Positions 28,898 to 35,656 of a stretch of 42,629 nt of DNA are shown here, one piece after another; position 1 is the stretch's first letter; every line of letters begins with the position of its first letter. Both the position numbers and the translations under genes were made by a program. Under the pieces are notes generated by a model that ran no database searches, was not told where the DNA came from, and saw only the letters and a list, made by a program, of their open reading frames with translations. The DNA is taken from assembly GCA_011046135.1 (NCBI GenBank), contig DSBG01000023.1, positions 1 to 42,629 on the forward strand. The letters run 5' to 3'. Source of the DNA: Deltaproteobacteria bacterium. GTDB lineage: Bacteria > Desulfobacterota > Desulfomonilia > UBA1062.

Positions 28898-30646
28898 TCA
28901 GGGGTTCTCGAGGGACTCCCGCCCTTTTGCCTGCTCGCCCTGTACTTCACCGGGCTTCCGGCATCCGGTGGAACGGCTCAGGGAGGCCCTGTTCGAACAA
29001 TAGAGGAAGGTCCGCCTGAGCAGCTGTTCTATGGCATGGGGGAGCTGCCGGAAACTTTCCAGGAACTCGAGAGTGTTCCCGTACTGTCTTTCCATGGCAT
29101 CTGTGTCCTGACATCCGCACCCGAGCGTCACGAGGTGGATCTTCTTGAGGGCGCAGTACTCGATTCCATAGGAGACATCGCACCCATAGTTGGACTTGCC
29201 GTCGGTGACATGGATGAGGATCTTCCTCCTCCGCTCGGGCGGCATGAACAGGGCACACGCGATAATCGCCTGGCCGGAAGCTGTCTGCCCGGTCGGTGGC
29301 ACGGAAAACACCTTCCCGTCACGCGTGAGCCTCGAGATCATGCAGACACGATCCTGCTCGAAGTACGCGTATGCCCCAAACCGATTCCGATACCCCGAAA
29401 GTGCCTTGTGCAGGGTTGAGACCGTGTTTTCGACCATACGCCACTTCCCTCCCCTCATGGATGCACTCGCATCGATGAGGAGCGTGACGTTCCAGTCCAT
29501 GGCAGGCCTCCACTGGCGGTACGAGAAGCACCTGCCTGATACCGGGGCGCGATACAGCCTCCTGGAATCGATACGTCCGCTGGAAAGCCCCCTGCTCTCG
29601 AGGGATTCCCTCGATGAATAGGTCGTGAAAATAGACCTGATGCGACCGACAAGCACCTTGTCGATGACGGGCTGTGCCGGGATAGCATAGTCCCACCGGG
29701 AGGTGGCGACGAGATCGGGATTGTCATACCCCACCACAGAGGCGATCAGTGGCGTGATATCGGCTGAATCCGCAGCAACATGCGTCTGGATGTCACGAGC
29801 GAGCCCGTGGGAGAGGTCCTCACCGATCTGACGGTTGTGAGTTGAACCTTCCGATCGTTTCCCCCGGTCGGCGAGATGCCGGGGCACCCAGGAGAGCCTC
29901 TTGTTGACAATCCGATACCTCGAGACCATCCCTTCCAGGTCTTTCCAGCAGGAACGATAGAGAGAGGCCCTGGCTTCACAGCGCGAGCTGATGCTCGACT
30001 CCCGTTGTTTCAGGGCATCGCACGCTGCGGTAAGTCTCTCCAGACACGCAAGGGCTTCCCCGTATGTATCGCCGCGGTCGCCTACATGACCGAGACCGCA
30101 GGCCCTCTTCCACCAGAGGAGGATCAGGGAGTCGAAGGTCTCCGCCATGTCGCCCCCCTCTGCCTCGTACTCCAAGAATACTCGGTTCCGTGCCTTTTCG
30201 AGGTATCCCTCGAGTATCGAGTATCGAACCGTACTATCCACGTACAGGTGTTCGCCGGTGGACACCACCTTCTGAAACCTCACCAGCGACTGGGGACTCA
30301 TGGCAGCGAAATCCGTCTCGAGAATCCTCCAGACCCGATCACTCCACTCGAGCTGGTGGAGCGCCTCGTGGACCACAATGCCCACAAGGCAATCAACGTT
30401 CTCTTCCGGGACGGGGTACGTCCCCTTGACCATGCCGGGTTCTATCCAGATGGATGACGGTGCTGTACCCCCCATGCCGGCATATTCCACGGACCCGACG
30501 TTGGGGCCGAGATACCCCGCCACCTTCCTCAGGGCCCTGAGCAGGTTCGCCAGCTCAAGGGATTCAAGGTGCGAGGTATTGCACCGCCAGTACCCCGAGA
30601 GGTTCTCTCCTCCGACACAGGCATGTTCAGACGGCGTACAGTCCAT
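28898..30646 (-). CDS. HExxH-motif plus VWA-domain protein, partner of the MoxR ATPase
   Basis: This is a 582-residue cytoplasmic protein (no signal peptide seen) with two recognisable parts. Near the N-terminus, GIVVHEALHQLEW (residues 89-101) contains HEALH, a zinc-peptidase-like HExxH motif in a helix, with EHLYVDSTVR (132-141) downstream as a possible third-ligand region. The C-terminal part is a von Willebrand A domain with an intact MIDAS: Asp392, Ser394 and Ser396 in LLIDASASM, then a TASGQ Thr loop and an HVTDGKSN Asp. MoxR-type ATPases usually pair with VWA proteins (NorQ-NorD, CbbQ-CbbO) to activate or load metal enzymes. Here the pair lies directly downstream of the radical enzyme subunits. 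The gene starts 14 bases after the ATPase gene. Whether it cleaves protein is unknown. Confidence 0.8.
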   Translation of the reverse strand: MDCTPSEHACVGGENLSGYWRCNTSHLESLELANLLRALRKVAGYLGPNVGSVEYAGMGGTAPSSIWIEPGMVKGTYPVPEENVDCLVGIVVHEALHQLEWSDRVWRILETDFAAMSPQSLVRFQKVVSTGEHLYVDSTVRYSILEGYLEKARNRVFLEYEAEGGDMAETFDSLILLWWKRACGLGHVGDRGDTYGEALACLERLTAACDALKQRESSISSRCEARASLYRSCWKDLEGMVSRYRIVNKRLSWVPRHLADRGKRSEGSTHNRQIGEDLSHGLARDIQTHVAADSADITPLIASVVGYDNPDLVATSRWDYAIPAQPVIDKVLVGRIRSIFTTYSSRESLESRGLSSGRIDSRRLYRAPVSGRCFSYRQWRPAMDWNVTLLIDASASMRGGKWRMVENTVSTLHKALSGYRNRFGAYAYFEQDRVCMISRLTRDGKVFSVPPTGQTASGQAIIACALFMPPERRRKILIHVTDGKSNYGCDVSYGIEYCALKKIHLVTLGCGCQDTDAMERQYGNTLEFLESFRQLPHAIEQLLRRTFLYCSNRASLSRSTGCRKPGEVQGEQAKGRESLENP

Positions 30647-30660
30647 CGGCTTTTCTTCTC

Positions 30661-31533
30661 CTAGTAGAGCTGATAGTCTCCCCGGGGAGTCCTGTCCATC
30701 TTCCCGAGCTCAAGGTGCAGGGAAAGGAGCACTGTTTCCAGAATGTCCGGATTGAGCTGGAGGCTGGACACGAAGGCCTCCCTCACCGTTGCCCTCACGT
30801 TCACCATCTCGGCGATCATCAGGGTGTGGCGGGTCGAGACGACCATCGGCTCGTTCCTGTTGCTCCGGAGACGGTTGGCAACGTTTACGATGGTGAGCGC
30901 GTCGCTCTCGGAAAGATCGGCCTTCAAGCAGAGCACCCGTGTTTCCACCTCGGGTGGCAGGTAGTCGAGCATGGTGACGTAAAACCGATCTCTGAGGGCG
31001 GCATCGAGCATTTCCGTTCCCACGAACTCCTCGCCCTCGTTCAGTGTCGCAAAAAAGACCACGTCATCGGCAACTTTGATGTGTCCGAGCTCATCGATCC
31101 AGACGTGGCGGTCTTCTGCCAGAACAGAGTGAAGCATGTTGAGCGCCTTGGGGTGTTCAGGCCTGTTGATCTCCTCGAGGTGAACCACGCACCCCGGGGT
31201 CTGGATTGCCCGGGGAAAGAGAAACTCCTGGTAGTAGGTCTGGCCATCCTTGAGCCTGTGCTCGCCGAACAGCTGGCCGGGCTCCGAGAGAATCCCGATC
31301 TGAAAGGTGGCCAGGGGCCTGGAGTTTCGTGCTGCAAACTGCCTGACCAGGGTCGACTTTCCGCATCCCTGCTTTCCTGCGACCAGCACGTTTACCGGGT
31401 GACGCTCGGAGAGCATTCTGATGCGCTCGAGATTCTCGATGATTCCGGCCGGGAGAAAGAAGTGCTCTTCCGCCGCAGGAACAGATGCTGTTGTGCCGAA
31501 CTGGTCTTTCACTACTGTTCCAAATTTCTTCAT
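30661..31533 (-). CDS. MoxR-type AAA+ ATPase (BssE/NorQ/CbbQ-like chaperone)
   Basis: This AAA+ protein of 290 residues has Walker A AGKQGCGKST, Walker B CVVHLEEINRP and sensor segment FFATLNEG, with the arginine-rich DAALRDRF helix. This is the MoxR/CbbQ/NorQ group, which remodels and activates partner enzymes together with VWA proteins. A homologue, BssE, is encoded in benzylsuccinate synthase operons and is thought to serve the radical enzyme. I start at MKKFG (ATG 31533, GAGG seven bases upstream) rather than at the TTG four codons earlier. The region before it is strongly A+T-rich and may hold an internal promoter. Confidence 0.88.
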   Translation of the reverse strand: MKKFGTVVKDQFGTTASVPAAEEHFFLPAGIIENLERIRMLSERHPVNVLVAGKQGCGKSTLVRQFAARNSRPLATFQIGILSEPGQLFGEHRLKDGQTYYQEFLFPRAIQTPGCVVHLEEINRPEHPKALNMLHSVLAEDRHVWIDELGHIKVADDVVFFATLNEGEEFVGTEMLDAALRDRFYVTMLDYLPPEVETRVLCLKADLSESDALTIVNVANRLRSNRNEPMVVSTRHTLMIAEMVNVRATVREAFVSSLQLNPDILETVLLSLHLELGKMDRTPRGDYQLY

Positions 31534-31631
31534 TATCAGCCTCAACTATACATAATTATTTATATTTATGGTGTTTTTTGGAACATTTCATGCGTGTCAC
31601 AGCTCCTGTTCCTTCGCATCAGGCACGATTC

Positions 31632-31970
31632 CTAGTAGAACAGTTCTTTCTGTCGCTGGAGGAGAAATCTGCTCAATTCAGGAATGTTCCACCTGAGATT
31701 CATCTCACGGAGCCGGGAAATGATCCTGCGCGCGTGATCACGGGTTGCCGGGTCTGCGTCTTTCGTGATTTGAGACAGTTCCATGGAGAGCTCCCGCATC
31801 AGACCCTCTTCCTCCTCCAGGGACTCGGCACGGGAGAAAACGCAGTGCGCACCGCACTTCGGACAGCTTCGCAGATCCGACTCCCCGCATGCCGGGCACC
31901 CGTTCTTGCAGAGGTACGCGAATTCGAGGTAATCTCCCGTGTAGCCGCACTTGTGGCAGGTCTGGTTCAT
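31632..31970 (-). CDS. Small zinc-ribbon protein of the island (eight Cys)
   Basis: The first 43 of its 112 residues carry eight Cys in three clusters: C5-x2-C8, C21-x3-C25-x2-C28 and C36-x2-C39-x3-C43, a pattern for two zinc sites (or Fe-S/rubredoxin-like sites). The rest is helical and charged (EEEEGLMRELSMEL, then ARRIISRLREMNLRW). I do not recognise a characterised family. Its place between the radical enzyme subunits and the MoxR ATPase suggests an assembly or regulatory partner. The ribosome site (CGGAG) is moderate. Confidence 0.75.
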   Translation of the reverse strand: MNQTCHKCGYTGDYLEFAYLCKNGCPACGESDLRSCPKCGAHCVFSRAESLEEEEGLMRELSMELSQITKDADPATRDHARRIISRLREMNLRWNIPELSRFLLQRQKELFY

Positions 31971-32010
31971 GCATCGCTCCGTTCACACACCAGCCAAGCG
32001 TGTTCTCGAC

Positions 32011-32244
32011 TCACGTGCTCTTGGATGGCACATCCTCTGCGAGCCCTTCGATCCCGGCTGATTTTCCCCAGGGGGCCTCCCCCGGACCGACCTTCTGGTC
32101 AGCGGTTCCCTTGAGTTCGTCCACTGCGAGCCACGCCTGGCACTGCGTACACTGCCGGATGCTTACCGATGCATCGATGCGTGCATTGTACAAATACCGG
32201 AACGTCGAAACTTGGGCTTCAAATCCACATTCAGGACATTTCAT
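32011..32244 (-). CDS. Small Cys4 zinc-ribbon/rubredoxin-like protein, possible extra subunit of the radical enzyme
   Basis: This 77-residue protein begins with KCPECGFEA and has a second pair, QCTQCQAWLAVDEL, giving C3, C6, C32 and C35: one zinc-ribbon or rubredoxin-type site. The C-terminal 30 residues look disordered. Alkylsuccinate synthase clusters are known to carry an additional small Cys-pair protein (MasB-type) beside the beta and gamma subunits. This gene is a candidate for it, but I cannot test the homology here. A strong AAGGAGG precedes the ATG. Confidence 0.72.
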   Translation of the reverse strand: MKCPECGFEAQVSTFRYLYNARIDASVSIRQCTQCQAWLAVDELKGTADQKVGPGEAPWGKSAGIEGLAEDVPSKST

Positions 32245-32283
32245 ACCGTCCTCCTTCGTCTTTCGTCTGTTTGAATCCAGCCG

Positions 32284-32652
32284 TTACTTGTCTTTCAACT
32301 GCCGCATGAACCTTCTGAATGCGGGATCGCTGCATTCATACCCGTCCTTGTCGATGAATTCATTTCGCTCGTAGTACGTGCACCTCGATGCGTCGGTGAG
32401 AATTCTGAGCATGTAACCGTTTCTTCCCTCCAGGATGAACACCGGCGGGTCGCGGGTGATATCAGACCCCTCTTTCAGGATTTTGCAGCTTCCCCTCCCG
32501 TCGCTTGTATACGCGCTTTCCAGGTAATGCTTACACAGACCACAGGGTTGATCCGGAACCTGTTCGAGTTCCTCTTTCGTATCAACGCCTCTGGGCTGCA
32601 GGCCGAATGCACCCGATGCCTTTGCATAGTCATCTCTGCTCATTCTTGCCAT
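32284..32652 (-). CDS. assB: Small Fe-S subunit of the fumarate-adding enzyme, beta-like (BssB/AssB type)
   Basis: This 122-residue protein has C37-x2-C40 (QPCGLCKHY), C56 (GSCKIL) and C91 (SRCTYYERNEF), plus Cys107. Spaced Cys4 sites of this sort, with aromatic residues beside the last Cys, are what the beta subunit of benzylsuccinate synthase uses to bind a HiPIP-like [4Fe-4S] cluster. It lies directly downstream of the catalytic subunit gene, the order found in bss operons (C-A-B). The ATG follows AAAGGAG. A GC-rich hairpin separates it from the catalytic gene. Identification as the beta subunit rests on size, Cys pattern and position. Confidence 0.75.
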   Translation of the reverse strand: MARMSRDDYAKASGAFGLQPRGVDTKEELEQVPDQPCGLCKHYLESAYTSDGRGSCKILKEGSDITRDPPVFILEGRNGYMLRILTDASRCTYYERNEFIDKDGYECSDPAFRRFMRQLKDK

Positions 32653-32686
32653 GATACCGTCTCCTTTGGTTCTTTCTCACTGAATT

Positions 32687-32708
32687 GGGAGCGGGGTGAG
32701 CCGCTCCC
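32687..32708 (-). promoter_or_regulatory. GC-rich hairpin between catalytic and beta-like subunit genes
   Basis: GGGAGCGG (32687-32694) and CCGCTCCC (32701-32708) form a perfect 8-bp stem with a 6-base loop, 31 bases after the stop codon of the glycyl-radical enzyme gene. No T-run follows on the minus strand. It would protect the 3' end of the catalytic-subunit message from exonucleases or mark a processing site, adjusting subunit ratios. Confidence 0.5.
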
Positions 32709-32738
32709 AGGAGAAGCAGCCTCCCCACCCCGCCAGCA

Positions 32739-35240
32739 TCACCCCAGTCCCTGCACGGTTCTCTGGATAATATTGTCCTGCGTCTTGCGGCTGATATCCA
32801 CGAAATGGGCACTGTACCCGGCCACCCGAACGATCACTTCCTGGTACTTTTCAGGGTCCCTCTGGGCGCTCCTCAATGTCTCGTCCGAGACGCAGTTGAA
32901 CTGGACATGGTCGATGCCGAGATCGGCCCAGGTCTTCATGTAGGTCTTCCAGAGCTGATACCCCTTTTCCCCTGCAAGCTGGGTGGGAGACAACCGAGTG
33001 TTCAGGAGAAACGCCCGGCCGTCGGATATGTGGTCTATCTTGGAGCACGATTTCAGCACGGCCGTCGGTCCCTTCTTGTCGAGCCCCGGCCCCGGTGAGA
33101 TGCCGCCGTCGTACAGGGCATCCCCGAGCCTGCGTCCATTGGGAAGCGCGCCCACGATGTTGGCGTAGTGAATGTTCCCGCTGACGTTCTCGGGCAGGAT
33201 CGGCCAGTTGTTGCCACTGGGACACTTGAGTTCCCGCGAGAACTTGGCCGCCTCGCGCAGGCAGTCGAGCATGATCGAGTCGATATAATCGTCGTCGTTG
33301 CCCCACTTGGGCGCGTTCTTCACAAAATCGAGACGCATCTCCTCCCTGCCTTCCCAGTTATTCGCGAGGGCTTCCTTGAGCTGGGCCATGGTGTACTTCT
33401 TTTCATCGAACACGAGCTTCTTGATGGCTGCCAGGCTGTCGGCGTTCTCGACCCAGGTGAACGCCGTGATCCACGCGTTGCCGCGGCTTATCGATGGATC
33501 GCATACGTCCAGTCCGCTGTCGACCGAACGCTCGGATACTGCCGACAGGTACGGCCTGGGGGTCATCTTCGGCGCGAGAATCCGGGCCCTGTTCACCGGG
33601 CGCACCAGGATGCTGAAGATGGTTTTCATCTGGGTCACCCAGGCATCGAACACCTGCTCGTAGGTCGTCAACGTCTCTGCAGGCGGCGTTTCCGCACCGA
33701 TCTGCATGTTCACCACATTGTCATACCCGCGGGTGAACACGTACTCCATGATCTTGGCGCAGTTGGCCGTGGCATTTGCCATCCGCATGGGCTGGAAACC
33801 GTGCTTGGTGCAGGGCGATGGAGACATGCATGCCTGGTGCACCCAGGTACGGGCCTCTTCGATGGGGTGTCCATGCCAGTTCATGGCATTGGCGATGAGG
33901 ATCGGATCGTTGCGCATGGAGGGGTACCCGAGCCCCTGGCGGATGCACTCGAAGCATTCGCGCATGACCTCGTCGCTCACCTTGGGGTGCCACCTGAAGG
34001 CAAAGGTCGGGTTTGCAACCCTGACGAGCCGTGCCGCCTTCAGGAGCGCGATGGTCATAGCGTTGCAGGCATCGCTCCCGTCCTTTTTCACGCCGCCGAG
34101 CGTCCACACCCAGGTCCCCTCGATTCCCTGGAGCCCTTCTCGAGCCCACCTGACCTTGTACTGGGACACCTCCGCGGCACGGATGAGGAATTCACCTACC
34201 AGATCGAGGGCTTCTTCTTCCGTCAGCGCCTTGTCGATGGTTACATCCTTTTCATAGTACGGGCCGTGGTAGTAGTCCGGCCTGGACGGCCACGCACCCT
34301 CGATGGCCTCGTTCCTGCTGAAGAGCTGGATGAAGAGATCGTACTGGAGCGACTCCTGCAAGGTCCTCGGCGGCTTCGCAGGAATGCGTTCGCAGACCTC
34401 GGAAATCTGGAGGAGTTCTTCTTTCCTGTCCGGATCGGTCTCGAAGTTCTCGGCGATGATCCTGGCCAGGCGAGCATAGCGCTTCCCGTGCCGGATGCCT
34501 GCCTCCAGCGTGATTTTCATCGCCTCCCACATGTTCATCTTGTCGTACAGGTCGCTGATCTCCTTGGAGGCTCCTGGCTCATGGGCCTTCGCGTCCGCCT
34601 CTTCGATCTTCCTGTCGAGTTCGGCAATTACGTCTTCAAAGGCCCGCACACCGCTCATGATGTACTCGTAATCCTTGCCGGAATACCCCCCCCTCGAGAG
34701 CGGGACGCCCCACCCGATGGCGCCGGAGAGAACCTTCATGGCATCGTCGAGATCCATGTGGGGCAGGATCTTGTCCAGATCCGACTTGCCAGCCCAGTAA
34801 TTCGCCACGTCCGTGATTGTTTTAAGGCTCTCGTCCATGGGCTCCGGAATGGATGTCGGGTCATTGACAACCTCATGATTCAGAAGCGCTGCCAGGGTCG
34901 GGTCCCAGGTTATCGTGTGGGGTTGACTTCCCAGGTATCCAACGAGCTGGCTGTGATCCGTGATGAAGATCGTCTTGTTGTCGAGCACATGCGCGAGAAT
35001 CTTGGCAAACTTGATGACGTAGGGATCGGGTGAAAATTCCAGCTCCCTTGCCTTTTCAGTCTGCAGCACGGGGCGTTCAAGATCGATGTAGAGTCCAGCG
35101 GGATACAGACCCCCGATAGCCCCCTTCTTCCACATGGCTTTCCTGAGGTAGTCGAGCCGGCTCGATCGTTTTTTCTCTGCGGCCCACCACCACTCCTGTT
35201 TCTCTTCAAGTTCTTTGAGAGTTTCTGCTCTGACTGCCAT
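32739..35240 (-). CDS. assA: Glycyl-radical fumarate-adding enzyme, catalytic subunit (alkyl-/benzylsuccinate synthase family)
   Basis: This large subunit of 833 residues should add a hydrocarbon radical to fumarate. The glycyl-radical site is Gly808 in VRVAGYSA; the catalytic thiyl Cys is Cys471 in HQACMSPSP. In benzylsuccinate synthase the corresponding residues are Cys493 and Gly829 (336 apart; 337 here), and the fumarate-binding Arg508 lies 15 after the Cys. Here Arg486 lies exactly 15 after Cys471. The Glu after Cys that marks diol and choline lyases (GCVE) is absent, as is the CC pair of pyruvate formate-lyase. The Leu492 that packs on toluene is Ala470, so the pocket differs. A neighbouring mutase, ligase and decarboxylase-like gene favour an alkylsuccinate-type pathway. 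A strong AAGGGGAG precedes the ATG. Confidence 0.88.
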   Translation of the reverse strand: MAVRAETLKELEEKQEWWWAAEKKRSSRLDYLRKAMWKKGAIGGLYPAGLYIDLERPVLQTEKARELEFSPDPYVIKFAKILAHVLDNKTIFITDHSQLVGYLGSQPHTITWDPTLAALLNHEVVNDPTSIPEPMDESLKTITDVANYWAGKSDLDKILPHMDLDDAMKVLSGAIGWGVPLSRGGYSGKDYEYIMSGVRAFEDVIAELDRKIEEADAKAHEPGASKEISDLYDKMNMWEAMKITLEAGIRHGKRYARLARIIAENFETDPDRKEELLQISEVCERIPAKPPRTLQESLQYDLFIQLFSRNEAIEGAWPSRPDYYHGPYYEKDVTIDKALTEEEALDLVGEFLIRAAEVSQYKVRWAREGLQGIEGTWVWTLGGVKKDGSDACNAMTIALLKAARLVRVANPTFAFRWHPKVSDEVMRECFECIRQGLGYPSMRNDPILIANAMNWHGHPIEEARTWVHQACMSPSPCTKHGFQPMRMANATANCAKIMEYVFTRGYDNVVNMQIGAETPPAETLTTYEQVFDAWVTQMKTIFSILVRPVNRARILAPKMTPRPYLSAVSERSVDSGLDVCDPSISRGNAWITAFTWVENADSLAAIKKLVFDEKKYTMAQLKEALANNWEGREEMRLDFVKNAPKWGNDDDYIDSIMLDCLREAAKFSRELKCPSGNNWPILPENVSGNIHYANIVGALPNGRRLGDALYDGGISPGPGLDKKGPTAVLKSCSKIDHISDGRAFLLNTRLSPTQLAGEKGYQLWKTYMKTWADLGIDHVQFNCVSDETLRSAQRDPEKYQEVIVRVAGYSAHFVDISRKTQDNIIQRTVQGLG

Positions 35241-35291
35241 AGTATGCTCCCCTTATTCCTGATTTTTTCCGTCACGTTCCAGGGTATGGAT

Positions 35292-35456
35292 TCATTTTTT
35301 CTCAAACGAGGGACATTTCACAGCATCCTTGTCCGCTGACACTGGTTTTGCCTGGTAATATGCCTGCCGGGGATCGATCACCCTCTGTACACAATCCCCC
35401 TTGCCGGGATCTTCTTCCAAGGGAAAGAATCTTTTGCACTCCTTGCACGTGGGCAT
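35292..35456 (-). CDS. assC: Small Fe-S subunit of the fumarate-adding enzyme, gamma-like (BssC/AssC type)
   Basis: This is a 54-residue protein, short enough to be missed by common gene finders. It reads MPTCKECKRFFPLEED at the start, GKGDCVQ in the middle and VKCPSFEKK at the end. The four Cys (4, 7, 22, 48) and the TCKxCKxFFP and GKGDC motifs are the pattern of benzylsuccinate synthase gamma subunits, which bind a HiPIP-like [4Fe-4S] cluster and seal a hydrophobic cleft of the catalytic subunit. A near-perfect ribosome site (AAAGGAGGTGA) lies seven bases before the ATG. It directly precedes the catalytic subunit gene, as bssC precedes bssA. Confidence 0.85.
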   Translation of the reverse strand: MPTCKECKRFFPLEEDPGKGDCVQRVIDPRQAYYQAKPVSADKDAVKCPSFEKK

Positions 35457-35474
35457 CCTGTTCACCTCCTTTCG

Positions 35475-35573
35475 TTACAGAAATGTCTCCTGTTCTCTCA
35501 CAACATGATACCCCGGGTGAAAGGATCGAGAACCCGCCTGCCCGGATACCTCCGTTGTGAACGTATCAACCAT
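35475..35573 (-). CDS. Possible short leader ORF before the gamma-like subunit gene
   Basis: A 32-codon frame (starting MVDTFTTEVSGQAGS) has the ribosome site AGGAGAGAAC six bases before its ATG and ends 18 bases before the start of the gamma-like gene. The same frame stays open upstream to an ATG at 35624 (49 residues, starting MQRVQEMHHRLN) without a good ribosome site. The residues resemble no family I know. It could be a small protein, a translation-coupling leader, or chance. Confidence 0.25.
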   Translation of the reverse strand: MVDTFTTEVSGQAGSRSFHPGYHVVREQETFL

Positions 35574-35656
35574 CCCGTTCTCTCCTGTGTTCAGTCTGTG
35601 GTGCATTTCCTGGACTCTCTGCATATATTCATCACAGTCCGGGCCCTGAGCACGTC

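Noticed and set aside
28898-31533. MoxR/VWA pair as a magnesium or cobalt chelatase of tetrapyrrole synthesis
   Set aside because: No large chelatase subunit or tetrapyrrole gene is nearby, and the AAA+ sequence is of the NorQ/CbbQ/BssE group.
33168-35033. Long plus-strand open frame (621 codons) opposite the radical enzyme
   Set aside because: It is an antisense shadow with no ribosome site and no recognisable domain.
32739-35240. Calling the large radical enzyme pyruvate formate-lyase or choline/glycerol lyase
   Set aside because: It lacks the Cys-Cys pair of pyruvate formate-lyase and the GCVE motif of diol and choline lyases. The Arg 15 residues after the Cys and the BssC-like neighbour point to fumarate addition.
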